Shown here piece by piece: positions 19,163 through 29,238 of a stretch of DNA of 64,000 nt. A model generated the notes under the pieces. The model did not search any database. It was not told where the DNA came from and saw nothing but the letters and a program-made list of their open reading frames with translations. Made by a program: the position numbers and the translations under genes. The stretch covers positions 1 through 64,000 of the forward strand of contig JAJOJF010000025.1 in the NCBI GenBank assembly GCA_021208885.1, written 5' to 3'. The stretch's first letter is position 1, and every line of letters starts with the position of its first letter. The DNA comes from Burkholderiaceae bacterium. Lineage in GTDB: Bacteria > Pseudomonadota > Gammaproteobacteria > Burkholderiales > Burkholderiaceae_B.

Positions 19163-19654
19163 TCATTTAGACGTTGATTGGCTGGTTCTACGCGATTGTC
19201 GCCAACGCTGCCATTCATCCCAGATCAGCAGAATAGCACCGAGGGTTATGGCCGTGTCAGCGATATTGAATGCCGGGTAGTACCAAGGGTGCCAATACAC
19301 CAGCAAAAAGTCCACCACGTGACCATAAAACAGCCGATCAATCAAATTTCCGATGGCACCGCTCAGGATCAGTGTCAACGCAAGCATCATGCGCCGCGAG
19401 TCGTGTGCCTGGGTTTTCATGAGCCAAAGAATAAACACAATGGCTGCCACCGCAATGCCCGACAAAAACCAGCGTTGCCAACCGTCGCCTTGCGCCAGAA
19501 AACTAAATGCAGCGCCCCGGTTGTAGACTAACGTGAAGTCAAACACGGGCAACACGTGGATGCGCTCGCCAAAGCGCATCGTACTCTGAGCGACTAGCTT
19601 GGTGATTTGGTCAACCACCACCAGGATCACGGCTAGCCCAAGCCACTTTCGCAT
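19163..19654 (-). CDS. lspA: Lipoprotein signal peptidase
   Basis: Inner-membrane aspartyl protease (signal peptidase II) that cuts the signal peptide from diacylglyceryl-modified prolipoproteins. It has 163 residues with four hydrophobic segments. The family boxes are present: VVDQITK, the NRGAAFSF segment, GAIGNLIDR (first catalytic Asp) and FNIADTAITLG (second catalytic Asp). The ATG at 19654 has AGGA 5 nt upstream; a GTG at 19669 overlapping the ileS stop is an alternative. The order ileS-lspA is widely conserved. Confidence 0.96.
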   Translation of the reverse strand: MRKWLGLAVILVVVDQITKLVAQSTMRFGERIHVLPVFDFTLVYNRGAAFSFLAQGDGWQRWFLSGIAVAAIVFILWLMKTQAHDSRRMMLALTLILSGAIGNLIDRLFYGHVVDFLLVYWHPWYYPAFNIADTAITLGAILLIWDEWQRWRQSRRTSQSTSK

Positions 19655-19661
19655 TAATGTC

Positions 19662-22514
19662 CTAGCCACCGGTAGCTTCAGCTAAATTACTCGCGCACCG
19701 CCCGCAGATTTCCGGGTGCTCGGCATCTTGGCCAACGTCAGCGACGTAATGCCAGCAGCGGCCGCACTTTTGATGATTTGACGGGGTTGCCTCGACACGA
19801 AGGCCGTCGTTGCTTGTGTGCGCTGTTGCACGCGAGGTGATCATGAGAAACTTCAGTTGGTCACCAATGCTTTGCAAAGCTGCTAAGTCCTCGGCAGGGG
19901 CGTAGATGTCGACCTCGGCTTGCAGGGAGGCGCCAATCTGGCCATCAGCACGCAAAACTTCCAGGGTTTTGAGCACCTCGGCACGGATTTCACGCAACCG
20001 GTGCCATTTGCTCATCAGTACATCATGGTCTCTAACCGTGGGGATGTCGTAGTAGCACTGGGCAAAGATGGTGACATTCGAGTTTTCATCAACAGGCGCC
20101 AGGGTGATGTCGCGCAGGACTTCCCAAGCTTCCTCAGCGGTAAACGACAACACGGGTGCGAGCATCTTGAGCAATGCCTGTGTGATGTGCAGCAGGGCAG
20201 TCTGGGCACTACGTCGGTCCAGACTGTTCGGTGCGCTGGTGTAGAGTCTGTCTTTGAGCACGTCGAGGTAAAAAGCGCCCAAATCTTCTGAACAGAAGGT
20301 TTGCAGGCGTGACATCGAGGGGTGAAACTCATAGCGTTCGTAATGGGCTAGCACTTCGGCTTGCACCTGAGCCGTCATAACCAACGCATAGCGGTCGATT
20401 TCCATCAGGTCTTTTACGGCGACCAGATTGTCGGTTTCTTTGAAATCGGACAGGTTGGCCAGCAGAAACCGAATCGTATTGCGAATACGACGATAGCTTT
20501 CCACAACGCGTTTGAGAATTTCATCGGAGATAGACAATTCACCGGCATAGTCGGTGCTAGCTACCCACAAACGCAAGATCTCCGCACCAAGTGAGTCAGA
20601 GACCTTTTGCGGGGCAATCACGTTGCCAACTGACTTGCTCATTTTTTTGCCGTCACCATCAACCACAAAGCCATGCGTCAGAAGCCCTTTGTAGGGTGCG
20701 CGGCCATAGAGCATGCACCCGGTGAGCAGCGATGAATGAAACCAGCCACGGTGCTGATCGGAGCCTTCAAGGTAAAGATCAGCCGGCCAGGCTAATTCGG
20801 TGCCGTGTGAGCCATGATTTTGGTTGTTCGGTCCACCGATGACAGTGGCGTGGGTCGAACCCGAGTCAAACCAGACATCGAGCGTGTCACGATTCTTTTC
20901 GTAGAGTTTGACGTCTTCAGGGCTAAGCAACTCGGCGGGATCAAGTGTCTGCCAAGCCTCGATGCCAGCTTTTTCGACGCGTTGCGCGACTTTTTCCAAC
21001 AATGCTGGCGTATCGGGATGTAAGTGACCGGTTTCCTTGTGCACAAAAAACGCCATGGGCACACCCCATTGGCGTTGGCGCGATAGCGTCCAGTCTGGGC
21101 GGTGCGCAATCATATTGTGTAGGCGAGCCTTGCCCCAGCTTGGATAAAAGGCGGTCTGTTCGATCGCTGCCAAGGCTGATGTCCTAAGCGTCGGGCCATC
21201 ATCTTCTGGTTCGACGTCCATGCCCGCAAACCACTGGTTGGTAGCGCGATAGATGACCGGTGTCTTGTGGCGCCAGCAATGCATGTAGCTGTGGCGGTGT
21301 TTGTTTTGTTTGATAAGTGTCCCGGCGTCTTGCAGGGTTTGAACGATCTTGGGGTTGGCGTCCCAAATCGACATGCCACCAAACAGCGGCAGCCACGAGG
21401 CATAGTTGCCATCGCCCATGACCGGATTGAGGATCTGGTCGTCGGTCATGCCGTGCGCCTTGCAAGAGATAAAGTCTTCCACCCCATAGGCAGGCGAGGA
21501 GTGCACGACACCGGTTCCGGTATCGAGCGTGACGTAATCGCCAAGATAAATTGGTGACAGTCGATCGTAGCCTGCGTCGCTGTCAGCCAACGGGTGCTTG
21601 AAGGTCAGGCCGGCGAGCTTCTCGCCAGTGGCAGTCGCTAATACTTTGCCGCTAAGTCCCCAGCCATCAAGACACGCATCGACCCGGTCTTTGGCGAGAA
21701 TCAATAACGAGCCAGTCGCGCGTGGCTCATCTAATTCGACCAAGGCGTACTCAAATTCCGGATGGATGTTCAGTGCCTGGTTTGCGGGCACGGTCCAGGC
21801 TGTGGTGGTCCAGATGACGATCGCACCATCGGCAACGGAATTGACGCCAAACGCCTTGGCAATAGCTACTTTGTCGGCAAACGGAAACGCCACGTCAATT
21901 GCTGGATCAGTCCGGTCAGCGTACTCAACCTCAGCTTCAGCCAGCGCCGAGCCACAATCGAAGCACCAGTTCACGGGTTTTAGGCCGCGAAACACATAAC
22001 CCTTTTGCAAGATCCGTGATAGAACCCGAATCTCGTTGGCTTCGGCCTTAAAGTTCATGGTGAGATACGGTTCATCCCACTGACCGAGTACGCCAAGACG
22101 CTTAAAGTCCTTGCGTTGGTTGTCAATTTGTTCGAGTGCGTAGGCGCGAGCCTTGGCCTGAACCTCAGCCACGGGTAGCGACTTGCCAAACTGTTTCTCG
22201 ATCTGAATCTCAATCGGCATGCCATGGCAGTCCCAGCCAGGCACGTACTGAGCGTCAAAGCCAGCCATGTTGCGGCTTTTAACGATGATGTCTTTCAGAA
22301 TTTTGTTTACAGCATGACCAATATGAATCGAACCATTGGCGTAGGGCGGACCATCATGCAGAATGAACTTGGGGCGCCCGGCGCTGGCCTGTCGAATGGC
22401 TTTGTAGACCCCTTTTTCTTCCCACTGCGCGACCCATTCGGGCTCTCGCTTGGGTAAATTGCCGCGCATCGGAAACGGCGTATCAGTCAGGTTAAGCGTG
22501 GTCTTGTAGTCCAT
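19662..22514 (-). CDS. ileS: Isoleucyl-tRNA synthetase
   Basis: Class I synthetase charging tRNA-Ile, about 950 residues. Visible: HIGH at residues 64-67 ([15 protein letters not shown]), KMSKS in [12 protein letters not shown], the CP1 editing domain with [11 protein letters not shown], and a C-terminal zinc-binding segment [13 protein letters not shown]...CGRC. The ATG at 22514 lies inside the last codons of ribF (23-bp overlap). A TTG three codons earlier (22523) is better spaced from an AAGGA and could be the true start. Confidence 0.97.
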   Translation of the reverse strand: MDYKTTLNLTDTPFPMRGNLPKREPEWVAQWEEKGVYKAIRQASAGRPKFILHDGPPYANGSIHIGHAVNKILKDIIVKSRNMAGFDAQYVPGWDCHGMPIEIQIEKQFGKSLPVAEVQAKARAYALEQIDNQRKDFKRLGVLGQWDEPYLTMNFKAEANEIRVLSRILQKGYVFRGLKPVNWCFDCGSALAEAEVEYADRTDPAIDVAFPFADKVAIAKAFGVNSVADGAIVIWTTTAWTVPANQALNIHPEFEYALVELDEPRATGSLLILAKDRVDACLDGWGLSGKVLATATGEKLAGLTFKHPLADSDAGYDRLSPIYLGDYVTLDTGTGVVHSSPAYGVEDFISCKAHGMTDDQILNPVMGDGNYASWLPLFGGMSIWDANPKIVQTLQDAGTLIKQNKHRHSYMHCWRHKTPVIYRATNQWFAGMDVEPEDDGPTLRTSALAAIEQTAFYPSWGKARLHNMIAHRPDWTLSRQRQWGVPMAFFVHKETGHLHPDTPALLEKVAQRVEKAGIEAWQTLDPAELLSPEDVKLYEKNRDTLDVWFDSGSTHATVIGGPNNQNHGSHGTELAWPADLYLEGSDQHRGWFHSSLLTGCMLYGRAPYKGLLTHGFVVDGDGKKMSKSVGNVIAPQKVSDSLGAEILRLWVASTDYAGELSISDEILKRVVESYRRIRNTIRFLLANLSDFKETDNLVAVKDLMEIDRYALVMTAQVQAEVLAHYERYEFHPSMSRLQTFCSEDLGAFYLDVLKDRLYTSAPNSLDRRSAQTALLHITQALLKMLAPVLSFTAEEAWEVLRDITLAPVDENSNVTIFAQCYYDIPTVRDHDVLMSKWHRLREIRAEVLKTLEVLRADGQIGASLQAEVDIYAPAEDLAALQSIGDQLKFLMITSRATAHTSNDGLRVEATPSNHQKCGRCWHYVADVGQDAEHPEICGRCASNLAEATGG

Positions 22515-23478
22515 GGTGCGCAAAGTAATCCTTCGCGTGCTGGCGATCGCCTTGCATCGCGGCTGTTAAGGAAGTTAAGTCAGGGAATTTCTGCTCGTCC
22601 CGCACGTGTTGCAGCAGTTCGACAGACACGAGTTTACCGTAGGCATCGATATTGGCATCAAGTATGTGTGTCTCAAGCAAGACACCGAGATCATCGTCAA
22701 CGGTTGGACGTTTACCAAGGCTAGCGATGCCAGGCAGGGGTGCGGGACCCAGGCCGTGTACGCGGACTACATAAATGCCGAAACGCGCGGCAGTGTTGTC
22801 ACTGACTTTGAGGTTCAAAGTCGGGAAGCCAAGCGTGCGCCCCAGTTTTTTGCCGTGCAACACTCGACCGGTGACCCGCCATGGTTGCCCAAGCAGGTTG
22901 GCCACGCGAGACATGTCACCGGCTTGCATGGCCTGGCGCACCTGGGAGCTCGAAATGCGTTGACCGTCCTGATCGGAGACTTCAGAGAGAACTTCAAGTT
23001 CAAAGCCGAGCTCGGGTGCCATGCGGGCGAGTAATTCGATATCGCCACTGCGGCGATGTCCGAACCGAAAATCTGGTCCGACCATGAGCCAGCGCATCTG
23101 CAGTTGCTCAACCAAGAGCTTTCGCACAAATTCCTCAGGCGGCATTTGTGCCATGACGGCATTAAATCGCAGCAATGCGATTTGTTCGATTCCCGCTGCA
23201 GCGATTCTGCCGAGCTTGTCCCGAAAACCGTTAATTTTTAACGGCGCTTGGTGAGGCACGCCTTGTATTTGTGCGAAGTAGGTTCTGGGGTGCGGATGAA
23301 AGGTCAGCACCGATGGTGTCAAACGGCGTTCTTGGGCCGCCAATCGAACTCGATCAAGCATGGCAAGGTGTCCAAGATGCACCCCGTCGAGGTTACCAAT
23401 AGTCAACGCGCTTGCGGCCACAGGTGGCCAAGCGGGCAGGTGGCGGATGATGCGCACGGCTGATAGAGAATGTTTCAC
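22492..23478 (-). CDS. ribF: Bifunctional riboflavin kinase/FAD synthetase
   Basis: Converts riboflavin to FMN and then FAD in the cytosol. The N-terminal nucleotidyltransferase domain shows [35 protein letters not shown] and [15 protein letters not shown]. The C-terminal kinase domain shows [11 protein letters not shown] and IASLGKRPT. It starts with GTG (23478) and is 328 residues long. No FMN riboswitch is recognisable in the 63-bp gap to the divergent purN. It precedes and overlaps ileS, as in many proteobacteria. Confidence 0.96.
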   Translation of the reverse strand: MKHSLSAVRIIRHLPAWPPVAASALTIGNLDGVHLGHLAMLDRVRLAAQERRLTPSVLTFHPHPRTYFAQIQGVPHQAPLKINGFRDKLGRIAAAGIEQIALLRFNAVMAQMPPEEFVRKLLVEQLQMRWLMVGPDFRFGHRRSGDIELLARMAPELGFELEVLSEVSDQDGQRISSSQVRQAMQAGDMSRVANLLGQPWRVTGRVLHGKKLGRTLGFPTLNLKVSDNTAARFGIYVVRVHGLGPAPLPGIASLGKRPTVDDDLGVLLETHILDANIDAYGKLVSVELLQHVRDEQKFPDLTSLTAAMQGDRQHAKDYFAHHGLQDHA

Positions 23479-23541
23479 GACCTGCAGTTTACAATCTCGG
23501 ACTGGACTTATTTTTTATTTCATGCCGTTAAGGCAATCTAC

Positions 23542-24201
23542 ATGACTGACCCTCACGCTGTTGCCCGCCGATTTGTGATCCTGATATCTGGCCGTGGCAG
23601 CAATATGCAGCAAATCATCGAGCAATCACGCTCACAGGGCTGGCCAGCGGAGTTTGTCCGCGTCATCGCCAACGAAACGCACGCGCCTGGCATTGAATGG
23701 GCGAGACAGCAGGGTTTGGCAACTGCAGTCGTGCCGCACCGCGAGTTTGCTGATCGGCAGGCGTTTGACAATCGTTTGGCTGAAGTGATCGAGGCCGATC
23801 GACCGGATTACGTGCTCTTGGCTGGGTTTATGCGCATATTGACGCCAGGCTTTGTGGCGAAGTTTCGTAATAGACTGGTCAACATCCACCCCTCGCTACT
23901 GCCGGCGTTTCCCGGACTTAAGACCCATGAGCAAGCGATTGCCGCTGGGGTGGGTTGGCATGGCTGCACGGTGCACTTTGTGACTGACCAGCTCGATCAC
24001 GGCCCTATCATTGCTCAGGCAGCAGTTCCAGTTAAGCCCAACGATACGCCCGAGGCTTTATCCGAACGGGTTCTGAGCGTGGAACATCAAATCTACCCCC
24101 GAGCAGTTCGCTGGCTCGCCGAAGGACGGGTACAAATCAACCAGGCTGGGCAGGTCGCGCTTGAGGGCGTGACGCAAAGGCATTTGTGGAAAGATGAATG
24201 A
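23542..24201 (+). CDS. purN: Phosphoribosylglycinamide formyltransferase
   Basis: Third step of purine synthesis: transfers formyl from 10-formyltetrahydrofolate to GAR. The 219-residue product has the N-terminal VILISGRGSNMQQII, LAGFMRILTPGFV, and the catalytic Asn/His block NIHPSLLPAFPGLKTHEQA followed by HFVTDQLDHGPIIAQ with the catalytic Asp. The ATG at 23542 gives the normal length. The stop overlaps the rsmB start (ATGA), so the two are translationally coupled. Confidence 0.97.
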   Translation: MTDPHAVARRFVILISGRGSNMQQIIEQSRSQGWPAEFVRVIANETHAPGIEWARQQGLATAVVPHREFADRQAFDNRLAEVIEADRPDYVLLAGFMRILTPGFVAKFRNRLVNIHPSLLPAFPGLKTHEQAIAAGVGWHGCTVHFVTDQLDHGPIIAQAAVPVKPNDTPEALSERVLSVEHQIYPRAVRWLAEGRVQINQAGQVALEGVTQRHLWKDE

Positions 24202-25556
24202 ACAAATCAGGAACGCGCGACCGGACCAAGCCAAGCGGGCAGCGCCAGTCAGGCAGACGCTTGGGCAAAAATACAGGTAAGAGCTCAAGCGACAGTGCCG
24301 GATCGCGACGCATCGAACAAGTCAGCGAGGTGCTCAAGCAGGTGCTGACTTGGCAGCAACCAGCGGACGTTTTGTTGTCAAAGTATTTTCGTGCCAACCC
24401 GGCCATGGGCGCACGCGATCGAGCCCAAGTGGCCGAAGCGGTATTTGACGTTCTCAGGCATTTACGTCGGTACCGTCATCACGCTCAAACTGGGTCTGGC
24501 AGCATGGAGGTCAAGCTCGCCGCCGGCGGATTGTTTGCAACGCTAGATGAATCCAGCCGCCAGACAGCATTGACACCTGACCAATTAGCCTGGGCTTCTC
24601 ACAGCGAACAAATTGATCCTGCTAGCCTGCCTTTTGGGTTGCGGTTCAGTGTCCCGGACTGGATCGAGGCGGGATTAAAGCAACTGCCAGATCCAGAAAG
24701 TTATGCGGCGTCCTTGCTGCAGGGAGCGCCGGTCGATTTGCGTGTGAATCTCTTAAAGGGCGATCGGCATTCAGTGCTTGAACAGATTCAAGCCCAGTTG
24801 CAAGGCAGCCGCTTTGCAGCTGAGGCCACGCCGTATTCGCCCGAGGGTGTTCGCTTGACAGGGCACCCTCCGATCAATCGCTGGCAGTTGTTTGCCGATG
24901 GCGTCATCGAGGTGCAAGACGAGGGTAGTCAGTTGCTCGCGCATTTGGTTGCCCCCAAGCGTGGCGAGATGGTGATTGATTTTTGTGCGGGTGCTGGCGG
25001 CAAAACGTTGGCGCTCGGAGCCATGATGCGCTCAACCGGGCGTCTTTACGCGTTTGACGTGTCTGCCGCGAGGCTGGCTCGTGCAAAACCACGATTTGCG
25101 CGCAGTGGACTAAGCAACATCCATCCTGTTGTCATCCGCCATGAGCGCGACGATCGAGTAGCCAGGTTGACTGGCAAAGCACATCGCGTGTTAGTGGATG
25201 CGCCTTGCACCGGTTTGGGAACCCTTCGACGTAATCCCGACCTCAAATGGCGCCAAGATCCGGAACAGCTTGCCAGACTTTGTCTTGAACAGGCCAGCAT
25301 CCTGATTCAGGCGGCTAAGTGCGTCAGACCAGGCGGGCGACTTGTCTATGCCACCTGCAGTTTTTTGCGCGAAGAAAACGAAGCCCAGATCGAGCAGTTT
25401 CTAGAGAAACACCCTGAATTCACGCTGATCAATGCAACTGAATGCCTGCCGGTCTGTCCAACCAATGCGGTTGACGAATCAGGCATGCTCAGGTTGCGCC
25501 CAGACTGGCACGGTACCGACGGTTTTTTTGCGGCGGTTTTGCAAAAGCAAGCTTAG
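24198..25556 (+). CDS. rsmB: 16S rRNA (cytosine-967 C5) methyltransferase
   Basis: SAM-dependent rRNA methyltransferase of 452 residues. A basic, low-complexity N-terminal tail of about 35 residues is followed by a NusB-like RNA-binding domain (QVLKQVLTWQQPADVLLSKYF region). The catalytic domain has DFCAGAGGKTLALGAMM (SAM site), DAPCTGLGTLRRNPDLKW (PC cysteine) and YATCSFLREENEAQIEQFL (TC nucleophile cysteine). It overlaps purN by 4 bp. In related genomes this gene commonly adjoins the downstream desaturase, from which it is separated here by about 250 bp. Confidence 0.95.
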   Translation: MNKSGTRDRTKPSGQRQSGRRLGKNTGKSSSDSAGSRRIEQVSEVLKQVLTWQQPADVLLSKYFRANPAMGARDRAQVAEAVFDVLRHLRRYRHHAQTGSGSMEVKLAAGGLFATLDESSRQTALTPDQLAWASHSEQIDPASLPFGLRFSVPDWIEAGLKQLPDPESYAASLLQGAPVDLRVNLLKGDRHSVLEQIQAQLQGSRFAAEATPYSPEGVRLTGHPPINRWQLFADGVIEVQDEGSQLLAHLVAPKRGEMVIDFCAGAGGKTLALGAMMRSTGRLYAFDVSAARLARAKPRFARSGLSNIHPVVIRHERDDRVARLTGKAHRVLVDAPCTGLGTLRRNPDLKWRQDPEQLARLCLEQASILIQAAKCVRPGGRLVYATCSFLREENEAQIEQFLEKHPEFTLINATECLPVCPTNAVDESGMLRLRPDWHGTDGFFAAVLQKQA

Positions 25557-25718
25557 TGAAGGTCTCGAATCACCGAGCAATCTTGTCGGGGGCTGATGGC
25601 GGTTTTTGACATCTATCGGGTCTGTCACAAAGCCGATGCGGCGACTGTGGTAGGGATACTACGAATGTCGTCAAAATAGTTCTTTTATTTCATATGCTTA
25701 GGTTTTGATTTTGATATC

Positions 25719-25740
25719 TATCAACAAAGCTTGGTTGATA
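25719..25740. promoter_or_regulatory. Near-perfect 22-bp palindrome upstream of the desaturase gene
   Basis: TATCAAC, 8 bases containing AAGCTT, then GTTGATA: only one symmetrical base pair of the 22-bp palindrome mismatches. It lies 67 bp upstream of the desaturase ATG in a 251-bp spacer that otherwise holds no gene. The size and symmetry suit a dimeric repressor (TetR- or LacI-type), perhaps one sensing acyl chains; the regulator is not identified. Confidence 0.55.
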
Positions 25741-25807
25741 CGTATCGCCACGCCAAACTCTGGGCTAAACTCAGGCTACATCTTTATTTGCAGGGCATAG
25801 ACATTAC

Positions 25808-27007
25808 ATGGATACACTGATTTCATTGGCTGCCGGCGGCATTACGCAAGCCACCTGGTGGCAGATTCTGATCTTCACTTTGGTGATGACTCACGTCACC
25901 ATCGTTGCGGTCACAATTTATCTGCATCGCTCCCAGGCTCACCGTGGGGTGGATCTGCATCCGGCAGTGGCTCACTTTTTCCGGTTTTGGCTCTGGATGA
26001 CCACCGGCATGGTGACCAAAGAGTGGGTGTCCATTCACCGTAAGCATCACGCTCGTTGCGAGCGTGAGGGTGATCCGCATTCGCCCATGATTTACGGCAT
26101 TGGTCGAGTCATGTTCCGCGGCGCTGAACTATATCGTGATGAGTCCAAAAACGCCGAAACACTGAAGAAGTTCGGTTATGGCACTCCTGACGACTGGATG
26201 GAGCGTAACGTCTACTCTAAGCACAGTGCTCTGGGCATTCTCATCATGCTGGGCATTGACTTGGCTTTGTTTGGCGCCATCGGCCTGACAGTCTGGGCGG
26301 TACAAATGGCCTGGATTCCGTTTTGGGCTGCTGGCGTTGTCAACGGCTTGGGTCATTACTGGGGCTACCGTAACTTTGCCTCGCCAGATACGAGCACGAA
26401 CGTTTTTCCGATCGGCATCATTATCGGTGGTGAGGAGCTGCACAATAACCACCATGCTTATGGTACGTCAGCTAAATTTTCGAGCCGCTGGTTCGAAATC
26501 GACATTGGCTGGGGTTATCTCCAGATTCTGAAATTCTTTGGATTGGCCGATATTCGCAAGGTGGCACCCAAGCTCAAGCTCGAGGCCGATAAAGCGACGG
26601 TTGACCAGCGTACCTTGCAAGGTGTGATTGCCCACCGTTATGAAGTCTTGGCCCGTTACTCCAGCATCATGCGTCAAGCTTGCCAGGATGAGCTCTCCAA
26701 GCTCAAACACAAAGGCGGATCGCTTGTGAATGTTGAGGCCATGAAGTCGGCTGTGCACTGGCTTGGCCGGGGTGATGAGACCCTGGCGCCTGCCGAGCGC
26801 GAGCGCATCGATGCTGCTTTGTCGCAAACGGAGTCGCTTTCAACGATGGTTCAGATGCGTCGCGAGTTGATGCGTTTGTGGGAAAGCTCGAGCGCCAGTA
26901 GCGAGCAGTTGCTTCATGATTTACAAGCATGGTGCCAGCGGGCCCAACAAAGTGGCATCGCCAGCCTACAGGAGTTCGCACTGCGACTGCGCCGCTACGC
27001 GGCATGA
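25808..27007 (+). CDS. Acyl-lipid/acyl-CoA fatty acid desaturase
   Basis: Membrane di-iron desaturase of 399 residues. The three histidine boxes are clear: HRSQAH (40-45), HRKHH (77-81) and HNNHH (212-216). Hydrophobic segments lie around residues 18-40, 55-68 and 135-175. This pattern belongs to the delta-9 desaturase family (DesA/OLE1-like), inserting a double bond into saturated acyl chains with oxygen. The last 150 residues form a soluble helical extension of unknown role. It shares an ATGA overlap with uvrD. The palindrome upstream may be its operator. Confidence 0.9.
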   Translation: MDTLISLAAGGITQATWWQILIFTLVMTHVTIVAVTIYLHRSQAHRGVDLHPAVAHFFRFWLWMTTGMVTKEWVSIHRKHHARCEREGDPHSPMIYGIGRVMFRGAELYRDESKNAETLKKFGYGTPDDWMERNVYSKHSALGILIMLGIDLALFGAIGLTVWAVQMAWIPFWAAGVVNGLGHYWGYRNFASPDTSTNVFPIGIIIGGEELHNNHHAYGTSAKFSSRWFEIDIGWGYLQILKFFGLADIRKVAPKLKLEADKATVDQRTLQGVIAHRYEVLARYSSIMRQACQDELSKLKHKGGSLVNVEAMKSAVHWLGRGDETLAPAERERIDAALSQTESLSTMVQMRRELMRLWESSSASSEQLLHDLQAWCQRAQQSGIASLQEFALRLRRYAA

Positions 27008-29232
27008 CAGTCGAGCAACTGAACGACCCTCAGCGTCAGGCTGTCACGCTGACTGGGGGTCATGCGCTTGTTTTAGCGGGTGCAGGTAGCGGCAAAACCA
27101 AAGTTCTGACTACACGGATTGCCTGGCTGATTCAAAACCGGCTCGCCAGTCCGTTGTCTATTCTCGCGGTGACGTTCACCAACAAGGCTTCCAAGGAAAT
27201 GCAGTCTCGAGTCGGCGCCATGTTGCCGATTGATACGCGCGGCATGTGGATTGGTACGTTTCATGGGCTTTGCCATCGGATGCTGCGTGCGCACAGTCGT
27301 GATGCAGGGTTGCCACAGACGTTCCAGATTCTCGATACAACGGACCAGCTCGCGTTAATCAAGCGTTTGCTCAAGGCCCACGCCATTGACGATGACAAGT
27401 ATCCGGCGCGTGATGCCCAGCGATTTATCAATCGCTGTAAAGAGGAAGGCCTGCGACCATCAGCTGTGCAAGTCGATGATCCGTTTGGCCGCCGTATGCG
27501 GGAGATCTATGAGCTGTATGAGGCGCAATGCCAGCGCGAAGGCGTGGTGGATTTTCCGGAGCTTTTGTTGCGTGCACTTGAGTTGTTGCACAACCACGAA
27601 CCGGTACGTACGCACTATCAACAAAGGTTTCGGCACATTCTGGTCGATGAGTTTCAGGATACCAATCCGCTGCAGTACGCATGGCTACAGCTTTTGGCCG
27701 GCGGTGGAGCGAGCTTATTTGCCGTAGGTGATGATGATCAGTCTATTTATGCCTTTCGTGGTGCCAATGTTGGCAATATGGCGGACTTTGAACGTGACTA
27801 TGCCCGTGGCCATGTGATTCGTCTCGAACAAAACTATCGTTCGCATGGCCATATCTTGGATGCGGCCAATGCACTGATTGCGCATAACACCGGTCGGTTG
27901 GGCAAAACACTTTGGACTGATGCGGGCGAGGGCGAGTTGGTGCGGCTGTGTGAACAGCCCTCAGATCATGCCGAGGCGCAGTGGGTTTTAGACGAAATCA
28001 GGGCTTTGCACGGCGAAGGGCTTGATCGTCAGGACATGGCGATTTTGTATCGTAGCAATGCTCAGTCGCGGGTGCTTGAACATGCTTTGTTTAGCGCTGG
28101 CGTGCCTTATCGTGTTTATGGGGGTCTGCGGTTTTTTGAGCGGCAAGAGGTCAAGCACGCATTGGCGTATTTGCGTTTGGTTAGTCGAATCGACGAAGAT
28201 AGCGCGTTTTTGCGGGTCGTGAATTTCCCGGCACGCGGGATTGGTGCTCGATCGATAGAGGCTTTGACCGACCAGGCGAGTGCCTATCAGACGAGCCTGG
28301 CTCATGCTGTTGCGCGAGTGTCAGGTAAAGCTGGCAGTGCCTTGGCGCAGTTTGTGACAATGATCCAAGGCACGCGGGAACAAGCCCTGACGTTACCTTT
28401 GTCTGAGGCGGTTGATCACGTGATTGAGGCAAGCGGTTTGCGTGAGCACTACCGAGCCCAACGTGACGGCGCCGAACGCCTTGAAAACCTCGACGAACTG
28501 GTCAACGCCGCCAAGGTGTTTGAGCTTGAAGAGGACTTGGCAGGCTTGCCTTGTGGCGAGCGTCGAAAGCGCCCGGAAGACGAGCTCAGTGACCCGATGA
28601 CAGGTCTTGAGGCATTTCTGTCGCATGCTGCATTGGAGTCAGGCGACACGCAAGCCCAGGTTGGACAGGACGCGGTGCAGCTGATGACGATTCATGCGGC
28701 CAAGGGCTTGGAGTTTGACGCAGTGTTTTTAACTGGCGTGGAAGATGGTTTGTTTCCGCACGAAAACAGCATGTACGAGCCAGGCGGTCTGGAAGAGGAG
28801 CGTCGCTTGATGTACGTGGCCATGACACGAGCCAGAAAGCGTTTGTACATCAGCCTGGCCCAAAGCAGAATGCTGCATGGCCAGACTCGTTATTGCTTGC
28901 CATCGCGCTTTATTGACGAGATCCCAGAAGAGCATGTCAAGCGGTTAAGTGCCAAGCCTGCATTGGATGATTGGATTGGTACGGCAGTAGGTGCTCGCAT
29001 GGGTGGCGGCTATCAAGCCGCTAGCGCCAAGCCCAAGACGGCCAGTGGTATTGAGGTAGGCGGTCAGACATTCAAGGTTGGACAGGGAGTGCGTCACCCC
29101 CGATTTGGTGAAGGAACCATTCTTGCCTTGTCGGGATTGGGCCTTGATGCACAAGCTCAAGTGCACTTCCTTGACGCCGGCACCAAGACGCTGGCCCTTG
29201 GTGTGGCCAAACTTGAGATCATCGCTGGCTAA
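27004..29232 (+). CDS. uvrD: DNA helicase II (UvrD family)
   Basis: Superfamily 1A 3'-5' helicase of 742 residues in nucleotide-excision and mismatch repair. Walker A AGAGSGKTK is near residue 25. Motifs include TFTNKASKEM, GTFHGLCHRMLR, VDEFQDTN, AVGDDDQSIYAFRGA, LEQNYRS, TIHAAKGLEFDAVFLTGVEDGLFP and VAMTRARKRLY. The C-terminal RHPRFGEGTIL segment resembles the Tudor-like tail of UvrD/PcrA, which favours UvrD over Rep. The ATG at 27004 overlaps the desaturase stop. It converges on the ABC-F gene with 6 bp between stops. Confidence 0.94.
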   Translation: MTVEQLNDPQRQAVTLTGGHALVLAGAGSGKTKVLTTRIAWLIQNRLASPLSILAVTFTNKASKEMQSRVGAMLPIDTRGMWIGTFHGLCHRMLRAHSRDAGLPQTFQILDTTDQLALIKRLLKAHAIDDDKYPARDAQRFINRCKEEGLRPSAVQVDDPFGRRMREIYELYEAQCQREGVVDFPELLLRALELLHNHEPVRTHYQQRFRHILVDEFQDTNPLQYAWLQLLAGGGASLFAVGDDDQSIYAFRGANVGNMADFERDYARGHVIRLEQNYRSHGHILDAANALIAHNTGRLGKTLWTDAGEGELVRLCEQPSDHAEAQWVLDEIRALHGEGLDRQDMAILYRSNAQSRVLEHALFSAGVPYRVYGGLRFFERQEVKHALAYLRLVSRIDEDSAFLRVVNFPARGIGARSIEALTDQASAYQTSLAHAVARVSGKAGSALAQFVTMIQGTREQALTLPLSEAVDHVIEASGLREHYRAQRDGAERLENLDELVNAAKVFELEEDLAGLPCGERRKRPEDELSDPMTGLEAFLSHAALESGDTQAQVGQDAVQLMTIHAAKGLEFDAVFLTGVEDGLFPHENSMYEPGGLEEERRLMYVAMTRARKRLYISLAQSRMLHGQTRYCLPSRFIDEIPEEHVKRLSAKPALDDWIGTAVGARMGGGYQAASAKPKTASGIEVGGQTFKVGQGVRHPRFGEGTILALSGLGLDAQAQVHFLDAGTKTLALGVAKLEIIAG

Positions 29233-29238
29233 GTTCAT

